A DNA stretch of 64,000 bases from Erythrobacter sp. Lineage in GTDB: Bacteria > Pseudomonadota > Alphaproteobacteria > Sphingomonadales > Sphingomonadaceae. The translations under genes were made by a program, and so were the position numbers. Below the pieces are notes generated by a model. That model was not told where the DNA came from. It did not search any database and saw only the letters and a list, made by a program, of their open reading frames with translations. The DNA lies in the NCBI RefSeq assembly GCF_011765465.1, contig NZ_CP050265.1, forward strand, positions 992,001 through 1,056,000. The letters are read 5' to 3'. Shown piece by piece: positions 1-8,683 of the stretch. The stretch's first letter is position 1. Every line of letters begins with the position of its first letter.

Positions 1-1
1 C

Positions 2-136
2 CTTGGCTGGTACACCAAGGGGATGCACGGCTCGGCCGATTTCCGCAACACGGCCAACCAGATCGACGATCCGGCCGAGGTGCTGGGCGAGATCGAGCGT
101 TTCTACGAACCTTTCCTGAGGCGCCGGGCGGCCTGA
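2..136 (+). CDS. dusB: tRNA-dihydrouridine synthase DusB, C-terminal end (partial)
   Basis: Only the last 44 codons lie in the window. They contain GWYTKGMHGSA, which matches the C-terminal tail of DusB-family flavoenzymes that reduce uridine to dihydrouridine in the tRNA D-loop, and the protein ends RRRAA. The stop is 2 bases before the ntrB start, so the two genes are almost certainly co-transcribed. A dusB gene directly upstream of ntrBC is the usual alphaproteobacterial order, which supports the call. The catalytic part lies outside the window and could not be examined. Confidence 0.85.
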   Translation, partial: LGWYTKGMHGSADFRNTANQIDDPAEVLGEIERFYEPFLRRRAA

Positions 137-138
137 CC

Positions 139-1278
139 ATGGCATCGCGGCAGGCGCTCGGGCAGGGGGGCGACGACATTCCGGTCGAAAGCGAAAGGCC
201 CGACGCGCGCGCCCAGATCGCGAGCATGATCTTCGCGGTGCTGCTGGTCGATGCGGAGGGCCGCATCGCCGAGGTCAACCAGGCTGCCGAAAACCTGCTC
301 GGGACAAGCGCGCGGCGGCTGCTGGGGCGTGCTCTCGCAGATATGCTCGGCCCGCTCGACCCGCGCGTTGCGACGCGGCTTGCGCGGGCGGACGAGGCGC
401 TGGTGGCGCGCGACCTCGTGCTTACCGTCAACGAGGCCGAATTGCTGGTCAATCTCACCGTCTCGCCGCTCTCCGGTGCACCGGGCTGGCGGGTGGTGAC
501 CCTGTCGGAAATCGCGCACGAGGACGGCATGGGCGTCGATACGGTGAGCGAAAGCACGCCGCCCGGCCCATCGATCCTCGCGCACGAGATCAAGAACCCG
601 CTGTCCGCGATCCGCGGCGCGGCCCAGCTCGCCGCGCGCAAGCTGGCGCATGGCGACAAGCCGCTCGCCCGGATGATCACCGACGAGGTCGACCGCATCG
701 CCCGCCTGATCGACCGGATGCAGCAATTGGGCAGCACCCGCACCGAACCGCCCGAGCCGTGCAACCCGCACGAGGCGATCCGCAGCGCGCTCGCCACGGT
801 GCGCGTCGCGAGCGCGGGGAAGACAACGGGGCTGGCGGCGGTCGCCTTCCGCGAGGAATTCGATCCTTCGATCCCACCAGTCCTCGCCAATCGCGACGCG
901 CTCGAACAGGTGCTGATCAATCTCCTCTCGAACGCCCGCGATGCCGCAACCGAGGCGGCGCGCGCGCCGCAGGTCACGATCCGCACGCGCTATGTCCACG
1001 GGCTCGTGTTCAGCGCGATGCGGCTTGGTCGGGCGGTGAAGCTGCCGATCGAGATCACCGTCACCGACAATGGGAAGGGAATCGACCCGGCGCTGCGCGG
1101 GGCGGTGTTCGAACCCTTCGTCTCGACCAAGCAGCAGGGGCAGGGGCTCGGCCTCGCGCTGGTGCGCAAGCTGGTGCTCGACATGGGCGGCAGCATCACC
1201 CACGAACGCGACCCGCGGCTCGGCCTGACCCATTTCCGGGTCCACCTCGCGCAGGCGCCGGATGGCGGGAAGGGCTGA
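139..1278 (+). CDS. ntrB: Nitrogen regulation sensor histidine kinase NtrB
   Basis: This 379-residue protein has no membrane segment, as expected for the cytoplasmic kinase/phosphatase that acts on NtrC and is controlled by PII. An N-terminal PAS-like region (about 25-130) is followed by the phospho-acceptor H-box LAHEIKNPL with His149. The ATPase domain has the N-box around Asn265 (LINLLSNARDAA), the G1 box DNGKGI at 310-315 and the G2 box GQGLGLAL near 335. The gene starts 2 bases after dusB and its end lies against or within the start region of ntrC, so translation is probably coupled. All key residues are present. Confidence 0.93.
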   Translation: MASRQALGQGGDDIPVESERPDARAQIASMIFAVLLVDAEGRIAEVNQAAENLLGTSARRLLGRALADMLGPLDPRVATRLARADEALVARDLVLTVNEAELLVNLTVSPLSGAPGWRVVTLSEIAHEDGMGVDTVSESTPPGPSILAHEIKNPLSAIRGAAQLAARKLAHGDKPLARMITDEVDRIARLIDRMQQLGSTRTEPPEPCNPHEAIRSALATVRVASAGKTTGLAAVAFREEFDPSIPPVLANRDALEQVLINLLSNARDAATEAARAPQVTIRTRYVHGLVFSAMRLGRAVKLPIEITVTDNGKGIDPALRGAVFEPFVSTKQQGQGLGLALVRKLVLDMGGSITHERDPRLGLTHFRVHLAQAPDGGKG

Positions 1279-1282
1279 AGCA

Positions 1283-2740
1283 GTGGCACGCGACGATCCT
1301 CCTTCCATCCTGCTGGTCGAAGACGACCGCGCGATCGCCACCGTGATCAGCGCGGCGCTTGAGGACGAAGGCTTTGCGATCCGGCACTGCTTCTCGATCG
1401 CCGAACGCGACGCGGCGCTGGCCGAGAGCGCCTTTGCCGTGATGGTCACCGACGTCCTGCTCGAGGACGGCGACGGGATCGCCAGCCTCGATGCGGTGCG
1501 CGCCGCCGCGCCGGCGATGCCGGTGATCGTTCTGTCGGCCCAGAACACGCTCGACACGGCGGTGCGCGCGAGCGACAGCGAGGCTTTCGAATATTTCCCC
1601 AAGCCCTTCGACCTCGACCAGTTGGTGCAGGCCGTGGGCAAGGCGGCGGGTGCGACCGGCAGGCGTGCGCCCGAAGCGGGCGCGGCGCAAGGCGAGGCTC
1701 CCGGTGCGGACGGGGAGGGGCTTCCGCTGGTCGGACGCAGCCCGGCGATGCAGGGCGTCTATCGCATGATCGCGCGGGTGCTCAGGAACGATCTCACCGT
1801 TCTGGTCACGGGCGAAAGCGGGACCGGCAAGGAGCTTGTCGCGGAGGCGATCCACCAGCTCGGCAGCCGCGCGACCGGGCCTTTCGTCGCGGTCAACACG
1901 GCGGCGATCCCGTCGGACCTCATCGAAAGTGAGCTGTTCGGCCACGAAAAAGGCGCATTCACCGGCGCGATCGCGCAGGCTATCGGCAAGTTCGAACAGG
2001 CCAATGGCGGCACGCTTTTCCTCGATGAGATCGGCGATATGCCTGCCGAAGCGCAGACCCGGCTGCTGCGCGCGCTGCAATCGGGACGCATAAGGCGCGT
2101 CGGCGGGCGGCAGGAGATATCCGTCAGCGTCCGGATCATCGCTGCGACCAATCGCGACCTTGTCCCCCTGATCGAACAGGGGGCTTTCCGCGAGGATCTC
2201 TATTACCGCCTCAATGTCGTGCCGATCCAGCTCCCTCCGCTGCGCGAGCGGCGCGAGGATATCGAGGTGCTGACACAGCATTTCCTCGCCCAGGCGGTCG
2301 AGGACGGGCTGCCGCGCCGCCGCCTGACAGCCGAGGCGCTCGCCCTGCTCGAGACGCGCGCCTGGCGCGGCAATGTCCGCGAGCTGCGCAATGTCGTCTA
2401 CCGCCTCGCCCTCATGGCGCAGGGCGAGGCGATCGATGCCGCCGCGATCGCCGAGATCGTCGGGCCCGAGGCCGCGCAGGCTCCTGCGCCGCTCGCCTCG
2501 GCACCGGCCAGCCTTGCCGACGCGCTGGACCACTGGCTCGCCCGCGAAAACCCGCCCGACGGCCTGCTCCACGCCCGCGCCATCGCCGCTTTCGAGAAGC
2601 CGCTGATCGAACACGCGCTGAAACGCACCCGCGGCAACCAGCTGCGCGCGGCGAAGCTGCTCGGCATCAATCGCAACACCCTGCGCAAGCGGATCGTCGA
2701 GCTCGAAATCGAACCCGAACGCTTTGCAAGGTCGGTCTGA
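1283..2740 (+). CDS. ntrC: Nitrogen regulation response regulator NtrC (sigma-54 activator)
   Basis: The protein is a receiver, AAA+ and Fis-type helix-turn-helix activator of sigma-54 promoters. The phospho-acceptor is the Asp of VTDVLL (about residue 57). The Walker A box GESGTGKE lies near 175, the sigma-54 contact loop GAFTGA near 224 and the Walker B LDEIGD near 250. The C-terminal helix-turn-helix includes LLGINRNTLRKRI. I chose the GTG at 1283 because it places the receiver at the usual N-terminal distance, and GGAAGGG lies about 10 bases upstream. An in-frame ATG at 1262, inside ntrB, would add seven residues. All catalytic and sigma-54 motifs are intact, unlike in the neighbouring NtrX. 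Confidence 0.93.
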   Translation: MARDDPPSILLVEDDRAIATVISAALEDEGFAIRHCFSIAERDAALAESAFAVMVTDVLLEDGDGIASLDAVRAAAPAMPVIVLSAQNTLDTAVRASDSEAFEYFPKPFDLDQLVQAVGKAAGATGRRAPEAGAAQGEAPGADGEGLPLVGRSPAMQGVYRMIARVLRNDLTVLVTGESGTGKELVAEAIHQLGSRATGPFVAVNTAAIPSDLIESELFGHEKGAFTGAIAQAIGKFEQANGGTLFLDEIGDMPAEAQTRLLRALQSGRIRRVGGRQEISVSVRIIAATNRDLVPLIEQGAFREDLYYRLNVVPIQLPPLRERREDIEVLTQHFLAQAVEDGLPRRRLTAEALALLETRAWRGNVRELRNVVYRLALMAQGEAIDAAAIAEIVGPEAAQAPAPLASAPASLADALDHWLARENPPDGLLHARAIAAFEKPLIEHALKRTRGNQLRAAKLLGINRNTLRKRIVELEIEPERFARSV

Positions 2741-2772
2741 CGCAAATCGGGGCCTTTCGGCTCGGAATATGC

Positions 2773-2801
2773 TTGCATGAAAGCCACACCATGGTTGTAA
2801 T
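2773..2801 (+). promoter_or_regulatory. Sigma-70-like promoter of ntrY (possibly leaderless)
   Basis: TTGCAT at 2773-2778 and TGTAAT at 2796-2801 are separated by 17 bases. The -10 box ends 9 bases before the ntrY ATG at 2811, so initiation about 7 bases downstream would leave almost no 5' leader. No Shine-Dalgarno sequence is visible there. The imperfect palindrome CACCAT..ATGGTG overlaps the -10 box. This is inferred from consensus only. Confidence 0.45.
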
Positions 2802-2810
2802 GGTGCAACT

Positions 2811-5132
2811 ATGGAGGCGTCCAGGCCCACTTCCCCGCCCGAAGGCACGCCGGAGGATTCCGGCGAAGACCACGCCGCAGCGAACTCGCTGCCGAGCGAG
2901 GGCGATGCCGGGCGGGCGTCGCTGCGCTTGACCCGTCGCTCGCCGCGCTGGCTGCGGCGCTTCATCGTCGCGTCGCGCCGCGCCAATGTCTTTCTCTGGC
3001 TCGAACTGCTTGCGGCCCTCGGCCTCGTGCTCGCGGTGGTCGCCACGTGGCTCGCCTTTTCGCGCGATCCGGAGACGGGTGAGCTCCTGCCGACGCTGCA
3101 GGTCTCGCTGCTCCTGATGGCGACGCTTGTCCCGGCGATGGCGCTGCTCGTCCTTGCCGGGCGCCGCCTTGCCTTGAGGCGCGCGGCGGGCAGCACGGCG
3201 CGGCTCCATGTGCGGCTCGTGTTCTTCTTTTCGATGGTCGCCGCCGTGCCGACCCTGCTGGTGGCCGGGTTCGCCGCCTTCCTGTTCCAGACGGGCGTCG
3301 ATTTCTGGTTCTCCGACGATTCGCGCGGGCTGATGGAGAATGCGAACGAACTGGCGCAGAATTACTACGACGCGAACCAGCGCGACGTGCGCGACGAAAC
3401 GCTCGCCATGGCGGGCGATATGCGGTTCTATTTCAGCCGCGGCGGGACGCTCGCCAACGAGGAGTTTCCTGATTTCTACGCGCTGCAGGCGCAGGGGCGG
3501 AAAATCAACGAAAGCGCGATCATCCAGCGGCTCGACGACGGGTCGCTCAGGACCGCGGCGATCATGGACCTGCTCGAGGACAACCGCCCGATCGAATTCA
3601 GCGAAACCGCTCTGCCGAGGCTCGAGAAGGGGGAACTGGTCGTCGTCGAGGGCAGTCCCGAACGCATCGCCTCGATCGCCCCGATCGACCGCGATAGCGG
3701 AATCTACCTCTACAACGCGCGCAACACCGAGGCGACGATGTTCAATTCGTGGTCCCGCGCGCAGGCGATCGCGCGCGCCTATGAGACGCTCACCAGCGAC
3801 GCGCGCACGCTGCAATTGCGCTTCAACATCGCGCTTGTGCTTGTCAGCCTGCTGCTGGTGGGCATCGCGATCTGGTTCGCGCTGCGCTTCGCGGACCGGC
3901 AGGTCGAACCGCTGACCGACCTCGTCGGGGCAGCGCGCAAGGTCGGGCAGGGCAATTTCGCGCTTCGTGTCGAAGGGCGCACGGGGGCGGACGAAATCGG
4001 CCTGCTGAACCGTGCGTTCAATCGCATGACCGCCCAGCTCGAAAAGCAGACCCAGGCGCTCGTCTCCGCCAACCGCCAGATCGACGATCGCCGCGCCTTC
4101 ATGGAAGCCGTGCTCGAATCGGTCACCGCCGGGGTCATCTCGGTCGACGGGGAGGGGCGGGTGCTGCTCCTCAACGGGTCGGCCGCCGCCCTGCTCGAGC
4201 GCGAGAGGGCGCAGGATCCCGCGAGCATGGTGGGCATGAGGCTCGAGGAGCTTTCGCCCGAAATCCACCGCATCGCGCGCGAAGGGCAGGAAAGCGCGAT
4301 CGTCACCCATGCCAAGGGCAATGAACTGCTCACCCTAGCGGTCAAGGTCGCGCCGGGGACGAGCGGGTCGGTCATTACCTTCGAGGACATCACGCGCCAA
4401 CTGCTCGACCAGCGGCAGGCGGCGTGGTCCGATGTCGCCCGCCGTATCGCGCACGAGATCAAGAACCCGCTCACCCCGATCCAGCTCGCCACCGAAAGGC
4501 TCAAGCGGCGGTATCGCAAGCAGGTCGAAGAGGGCGACGGGGAACTGTTCGACGAGCTTACCAGCACCATCGTGCGCCAGGTCGGCGACCTCAGGAAGAT
4601 GGTTGACGAATTCTCCTCCTTCGCCCGCCTGCCCAAGCCCGTGTTCCGCTCCGAAGACCCGGTCGATCTCGTGCGGCAGGCGGTGTTCCTGCAGGAAGTC
4701 GCCCATCCTGCCATCGATTTCAGCGTTTCGACCGAAGGGCTCGGCAGCCGCGAGATGCTGTGCGACCGCCATCAGCTCGGCCAGGCGATGACCAATGTGC
4801 TCAAGAACGCGGTGGAAGCGGTCGAGGCGCGCGCCGCCGAGGTCGGGGAGGAGTATCCAGGCCGGATCGCGGTGGCGATGGAAGGCGATGAACACACGCT
4901 CACCATCACGGTCGAGGACAATGGCATCGGCCTTCCTTCCGACCGCGAGCGGATCACCGAACCTTATATGACCACGCGCGAGAAGGGGACCGGCCTCGGC
5001 CTCGCCATCGTCAACAAGATCGTCGACGAACACGGCGGCGACATGAGCTTTGCCGCAGGCGAGGGCGGGGGAACCCGCGTAACCCTGCGTTTCGCGCGCA
5101 ATCCGCAAGTCCTGGTCGGGGAAAACGCATGA
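2811..5132 (+). CDS. ntrY: Membrane-bound sensor histidine kinase NtrY
   Basis: This 773-residue inner-membrane kinase pairs with NtrX in sensing nitrogen or redox state and envelope conditions in alphaproteobacteria. Three hydrophobic segments lie at about 61-83, 96-117 and 135-158. A periplasmic region of roughly 175 residues follows, then a fourth segment near 341-360. After that come HAMP (about 361-415), a PAS domain (about 430-500), the H-box RRIAHEIKNPLTP with His near 548, and an ATPase domain with DNGIGLP and GTGLGLAIV. The start ATG has no Shine-Dalgarno but lies just behind a good promoter. A gap of 70 bases separates it from ntrC, so NtrYX probably has its own transcription. Confidence 0.93.
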   Translation: MEASRPTSPPEGTPEDSGEDHAAANSLPSEGDAGRASLRLTRRSPRWLRRFIVASRRANVFLWLELLAALGLVLAVVATWLAFSRDPETGELLPTLQVSLLLMATLVPAMALLVLAGRRLALRRAAGSTARLHVRLVFFFSMVAAVPTLLVAGFAAFLFQTGVDFWFSDDSRGLMENANELAQNYYDANQRDVRDETLAMAGDMRFYFSRGGTLANEEFPDFYALQAQGRKINESAIIQRLDDGSLRTAAIMDLLEDNRPIEFSETALPRLEKGELVVVEGSPERIASIAPIDRDSGIYLYNARNTEATMFNSWSRAQAIARAYETLTSDARTLQLRFNIALVLVSLLLVGIAIWFALRFADRQVEPLTDLVGAARKVGQGNFALRVEGRTGADEIGLLNRAFNRMTAQLEKQTQALVSANRQIDDRRAFMEAVLESVTAGVISVDGEGRVLLLNGSAAALLERERAQDPASMVGMRLEELSPEIHRIAREGQESAIVTHAKGNELLTLAVKVAPGTSGSVITFEDITRQLLDQRQAAWSDVARRIAHEIKNPLTPIQLATERLKRRYRKQVEEGDGELFDELTSTIVRQVGDLRKMVDEFSSFARLPKPVFRSEDPVDLVRQAVFLQEVAHPAIDFSVSTEGLGSREMLCDRHQLGQAMTNVLKNAVEAVEARAAEVGEEYPGRIAVAMEGDEHTLTITVEDNGIGLPSDRERITEPYMTTREKGTGLGLAIVNKIVDEHGGDMSFAAGEGGGTRVTLRFARNPQVLVGENA

Positions 5133-5174
5133 TGCGCTCCACCGCCCTCAAACGAAGCCCGAAGGGAGCCCCCC

Positions 5175-6563
5175 ATGGCGCTTGAAATCCTCGTCGTCGA
5201 CGATGAACGCGACATCCGCGAACTGGTCTCCGGCGTGCTCGGCGACGAAGGCTACGAATGCCGCACCGCCGCCGACAGCACCGCCGCGCTGGCCGCGATC
5301 GACGAACGCCGCCCGAGCCTCGTCCTGCTCGATGTCTGGCTGCACGGCAGCGAGATGGACGGGCTTGAACTGCTCGATGCGATCAAGGCGCGCGAGCCGA
5401 ACCTGCCGGTCATCATCTTTTCCGGTCATGGCAATATCGACACAGCGGTCTCCGCGGTCAGCCGGGGCGCGATGGATTTCATCGAAAAGCCTTTCGAGGC
5501 CGAACGGCTGCTGCTGTTGGTCGAACGCGCGACCGAGACGGAGCAATTGCGCCGCGAGAACACGCGCCTGCGCGAAGGGGTCTGGGGGACCAGCGAATTC
5601 ACCGGCAATTCGGCCGCGATCAACAATGTGCGCGCGACGCTGAAACGGGTCGCCAATACCGGGAGCCGGGTGCTGATTTCAGGGCCGGCGGGCGCGGGCA
5701 AGGAAGTCGCCGCGCGGCTGCTCCATTCCTGGAGCAACCGGGCGGGCAGCGCCTTCGTCCTGGTCAATTCGGCGCGGATCACGCCCGAAAGATTCGAACA
5801 GGAACTGTTCGGCGAGGAAGTCGACGGCAAGCAGGTGCGCCCGGGCCTGCTCGAAATGGCCGATGGCGGCACGCTCTATCTCGACGAGGTCGCCGATATG
5901 CCCCTGTCGACGCAGGCGCGAATCCTGCGGGTGCTGACCGACCAGAGCTTCGTGCGCGTCGGCGGCACGCGGCAGATCGGTGTCGACGTGCGAGTGGTTT
6001 CCTCGACCACGCGCGACCTCACGATCGAAATGGAGGAAAAGCGTTTCCGCGAAGACCTGTTCTACCGCCTCAACGTCGTGCCCGTCACGATCCCCTCGCT
6101 GGCCGAGCGGCGCGACGACATTCCCGCGCTCGCCGAGCATTTCTTCACCCGCTATTCGACCGACCAGGGCATCCCGCCGCCCGAAATCAGCGAGGAGGCC
6201 ATGGCCGCGCTGCAAGCCTATGACTGGCCGGGCAATGTCCGTCAGCTGCGCAACCTCGTCGAGCGCACGATCATCATGACCCCGCGCGAGCGCCTTGCCA
6301 CGATCGAACCCGATATGCTGCCCTCGGAAATCACCGGCGGCCGGCTTGCCGCGTCGGGCGAGGGGCTGACCGCGATGATGGGCGTGCCGCTGCGCGAGGC
6401 GCGCGAGAGTTTCGAACGCGAATACCTGACGATCCAGATCCGGCGCTTTTCGGGCAATATCTCCAAGACCGCGAGCTTCATCGGGATGGAACGCTCCGCG
6501 CTCCACCGCAAGCTCAAGCTGCTCGGCATGGCTGAGCGCCGGGAGACAAGCCGCAAGGATTGA
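5175..6563 (+). CDS. ntrX: Response regulator NtrX, lacking the sigma-54 GAFTGA loop
   Basis: The 462-residue protein has an N-terminal receiver with phospho-acceptor Asp53 (LLDVW), an AAA+ domain and a C-terminal Fis-type helix-turn-helix (about 420-455). Walker A is present in altered form as GPAGAGKE, and Walker B as LYLDEVADM. Where NtrC has GHEKGAFTGA, this protein has FGEEVDGKQVRPG. The loop that remodels sigma-54 holoenzyme is therefore missing, and NtrX may act as a sigma-70 activator or repressor. NtrX proteins lacking this loop are known in other alphaproteobacteria, to my recollection. It lies 42 bases after ntrY, with AAGGGAG before the ATG. Confidence 0.92.
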   Translation: MALEILVVDDERDIRELVSGVLGDEGYECRTAADSTAALAAIDERRPSLVLLDVWLHGSEMDGLELLDAIKAREPNLPVIIFSGHGNIDTAVSAVSRGAMDFIEKPFEAERLLLLVERATETEQLRRENTRLREGVWGTSEFTGNSAAINNVRATLKRVANTGSRVLISGPAGAGKEVAARLLHSWSNRAGSAFVLVNSARITPERFEQELFGEEVDGKQVRPGLLEMADGGTLYLDEVADMPLSTQARILRVLTDQSFVRVGGTRQIGVDVRVVSSTTRDLTIEMEEKRFREDLFYRLNVVPVTIPSLAERRDDIPALAEHFFTRYSTDQGIPPPEISEEAMAALQAYDWPGNVRQLRNLVERTIIMTPRERLATIEPDMLPSEITGGRLAASGEGLTAMMGVPLREARESFEREYLTIQIRRFSGNISKTASFIGMERSALHRKLKLLGMAERRETSRKD

Positions 6564-6578
6564 ACCGTCGAGAAAGCT

Positions 6579-6660
6579 TGACACCCCTGTCACGGAAGCG
6601 AGACTTTCGGAACTTGACAGCGAGTTGGGCATTGCCCGCTTGATGCGCAATCGCCATTAT
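6579..6660 (+). promoter_or_regulatory. Candidate hfq promoter region with TGACA palindrome
   Basis: TTGCCC at 6632-6637 and CATTAT at 6655-6660 are 17 bases apart, a plausible sigma-70 pair about 90 bases before the hfq ATG. Upstream, TGACA-CCCC-TGTCA (6579-6592) forms a perfect 5+5 palindrome overlapping a TTGACA, and a second TTGACA lies at 6614-6619. An ATG at 6659 in the hfq frame overlaps the proposed -10 box, which argues against it as the start. Confidence 0.35.
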
Positions 6661-6748
6661 GGGGTGGGGCCCTTGCCGCGAACCTCGCGGGAATTCGCCC
6701 CTGCTCGCGGACCGTAAGAACGGCCGCCAAGAACAGGAGCATAGCGAT

Positions 6749-7345
6749 ATGTCCAACGGGCGAACCCTCTCTCCCCGACCCCGTCCCCAGGGACAGGCCG
6801 CTGCCGCACAGCCGCGCCAGTCCGGCAGCCTGCAGGATGCCTTCCTCAATCTCCTGCGGCGCAACAAGACCCCGGTGACGATGTTCCTCGTCAAGGGGGT
6901 GAAGCTGCAGGGCATCATCACCTGGTTCGACAATTTCTCGATCCTGCTGCGGCGCGACGGGCAGTCCCAGCTCGTCTACAAGCACGCGGTTTCGACCATC
7001 ATGCCCGGGCAAAGCATCGATGCGAGCCAGTTCGCGAGCCGCGCGGGCAATCCGAAACAGCGCCTGTTGCAGGACGTCTTCCTCAGCCGCGTGAGCGAGG
7101 CGAATGTCCAGGTCACCATGTTCCTCGTCAACGGCGTGATGCTGCAGGGCCGGATCGCGGCCTACGACCTGTTCTGTATGCTGCTCGAACGCGACGGCGC
7201 GGTGCAGCTCGCCTACAAGCACGCGGTCTCGACCATCCAGCCGGCAAGCCCCGTTGACCTCACCGAGGATGACGACGACAATGGGGAAGTGGGAGACGAA
7301 CCCCAGGACGAGGGGTTCGAGGATGACGAAGAGGACGACGACTGA
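6749..7345 (+). CDS. hfq: Tandem-domain RNA chaperone Hfq
   Basis: The protein is 198 residues, about twice the usual Hfq length, because it carries two complete Sm-like domains (about 28-86 and 106-164) and a very acidic tail (171-198). Both domains keep the N-terminal LQD and the Sm2 signature YKHAVSTI, including the Y-K-H residues of the proximal uridine pocket. The arginine-rich rim patch is present in domain 1 (LRRNK) but replaced by VSEAN in domain 2. Hfq normally forms a hexamer that pairs small RNAs with mRNAs. This fusion would probably form three copies with alternating domains. The ATG at 6749 has AGGAG nine bases upstream. hflX follows after 17 bases. Confidence 0.93.
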   Translation: MSNGRTLSPRPRPQGQAAAAQPRQSGSLQDAFLNLLRRNKTPVTMFLVKGVKLQGIITWFDNFSILLRRDGQSQLVYKHAVSTIMPGQSIDASQFASRAGNPKQRLLQDVFLSRVSEANVQVTMFLVNGVMLQGRIAAYDLFCMLLERDGAVQLAYKHAVSTIQPASPVDLTEDDDDNGEVGDEPQDEGFEDDEEDDD

Positions 7346-7362
7346 GCTTCGATGACGACCTG

Positions 7363-8667
7363 ATGGACGAAGTGACCCGCGGCGCGCGGGCCCTTGTCCT
7401 GTGCCCGGACATCCGCAGCTTCACCTACGATCTCGACGCGCGCGAGCGGCTTGAAGAGGCCGAGGGCCTGGCGCTGGCGATCGGCGTGGTCATCGCGCAT
7501 TCCGAAATCCTGCCGGTTCGCCAGATGCAGCCGAACACGCTGTTCGGTTCGGGACAGGTGCAGCGGATTGCGGACTGGTGCGAGCTTTACGAGGCGGAAC
7601 TTGTCATCGTCGACGGCGCGCTCACCGCGATCCAGCAGCGCAATCTCGAGGAGAAGCTTAAGCGAAAGGTGATCGATCGCACCGGTCTGATCCTCGAGAT
7701 CTTCGGCGAACGCGCGGCCACGGCCGAGGGCCGGCTGCAGGTCGAACTCGCCCATCTCGACTACCAGCAGTCCCGCCTCGTGCGCAGCTGGACCCACCTC
7801 GAGCGCCAACGCGGCGGTTTCGGCTTCCTCGGCGGGCCGGGCGAAACGCAGATCGAAGCCGACCGCCGCATGATCAACCAGCGCATGGCGCGGCTGCGGC
7901 GCGAACTCGAACAGGTCAGGAAGACCCGCGCGCTCCACCGCGAGCGGCGGGGAAGGGCGCCCTGGCCGGTGATCGCGCTGGTCGGCTACACCAATGCCGG
8001 CAAGTCGACGCTGTTCAACCGCCTGACCGGCGCGGACGTGATGGCCGAGGACCTGCTTTTCGCAACGCTTGACCCGACCATGCGCGCGATCGCCTTGCCG
8101 GGGGTGGAAAAGGCGATCCTGTCGGACACGGTGGGTTTCATCTCGGACCTTCCGACGCAGCTCGTCGCGGCCTTCAGGGCGACGCTCGAAGAGGTCACGG
8201 GGGCGGACCTGATTTGCCACGTGCGCGACATGGCGAACCCGGCCCATGCCGCGCAGAAGAAACAGGTGATGGAAGTCCTCGGCGACCTCGGCGTGGTCGA
8301 TCCCGAGACGGGAACGGGCGAAATCCCGATCCTCGAAGTCTGGAACAAGGCCGATCTCCTCCCGCCTGAGCGCCGGGGCGAACTCGCCGACGCTGCCGAA
8401 GCGCACGGTGCGGTGCTGATGTCGGCGGCAAGCGGTGAGGGGATGGACGCGCTCGAGGAGCGGATCGGGGCGATGCTGACCGCGCGGGCGAAGGAGGTGA
8501 CGTTCACCCTCCCCGTCAGCGATGGGCGGCGCATGGCCTGGCTGCACGCCCACGGCGACGTGCTGGGCGAGGAAGACGCAGGCGAGGGCGAGGACGGCCC
8601 GATGAAGCGTGTGACGGTTCGCCTCAATCCCAAGGAATTGGGTCAATATGAGACGTTAGAAGGCTGA
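7363..8667 (+). CDS. hflX: Ribosome-associated GTPase HflX
   Basis: The 434-residue GTPase binds the large ribosomal subunit and splits or rescues stalled ribosomes under stress. The N-terminal HflX domain ends in the glycine-rich linker RGGFGFLGGPGETQIE (about 150-165). The G domain has G1 GYTNAGKST near 207, G3 DTVGFI near 249 and G4 NKAD near 328. The C-terminal domain is short and acidic. Position directly after hfq is the classical hfq-hflX pairing. The start ATG at 7363 follows hfq by 17 bases, and the stop faces mazG with only 2 bases between. Confidence 0.94.
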   Translation: MDEVTRGARALVLCPDIRSFTYDLDARERLEEAEGLALAIGVVIAHSEILPVRQMQPNTLFGSGQVQRIADWCELYEAELVIVDGALTAIQQRNLEEKLKRKVIDRTGLILEIFGERAATAEGRLQVELAHLDYQQSRLVRSWTHLERQRGGFGFLGGPGETQIEADRRMINQRMARLRRELEQVRKTRALHRERRGRAPWPVIALVGYTNAGKSTLFNRLTGADVMAEDLLFATLDPTMRAIALPGVEKAILSDTVGFISDLPTQLVAAFRATLEEVTGADLICHVRDMANPAHAAQKKQVMEVLGDLGVVDPETGTGEIPILEVWNKADLLPPERRGELADAAEAHGAVLMSAASGEGMDALEERIGAMLTARAKEVTFTLPVSDGRRMAWLHAHGDVLGEEDAGEGEDGPMKRVTVRLNPKELGQYETLEG

Positions 8668-8683
8668 AATCAGGTTCTTTTTT
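8658..8683 (+). terminator. Weak intrinsic terminator at the hflX/mazG convergence
   Basis: AGAA (8658-8661) can pair with TTCT (8075 bases downstream of nothing else, at 8675-8678), with an inner CTG/CAG pairing, and a run of T residues follows to 8683. The stem is short and interrupted, and it overlaps the hflX stop and the mazG end. It is plausible but weak. Confidence 0.3.

Noticed and set aside
2786..2810. NtrC-type binding half site (TGGTGCA) before ntrY
   Set aside because: Only one half fits the NtrC consensus. The other arm is mismatched at the required spacing, so a site cannot be claimed.
1196..3196. Long open frame on the minus strand (666 codons) across ntrB, ntrC and ntrY, and many similar ones elsewhere
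   Set aside because: Opposite-strand frames stay open by chance in GC-rich coding DNA. It has no domain and is rich in Arg and Ala, and the plus-strand genes have clear motifs throughout.
6659..6748. Longer Hfq start at the ATG at 6659
   Set aside because: It overlaps the proposed promoter -10 box, has no Shine-Dalgarno and would add a 30-residue unrelated N-terminus, whereas the ATG at 6749 has AGGAG at good spacing.
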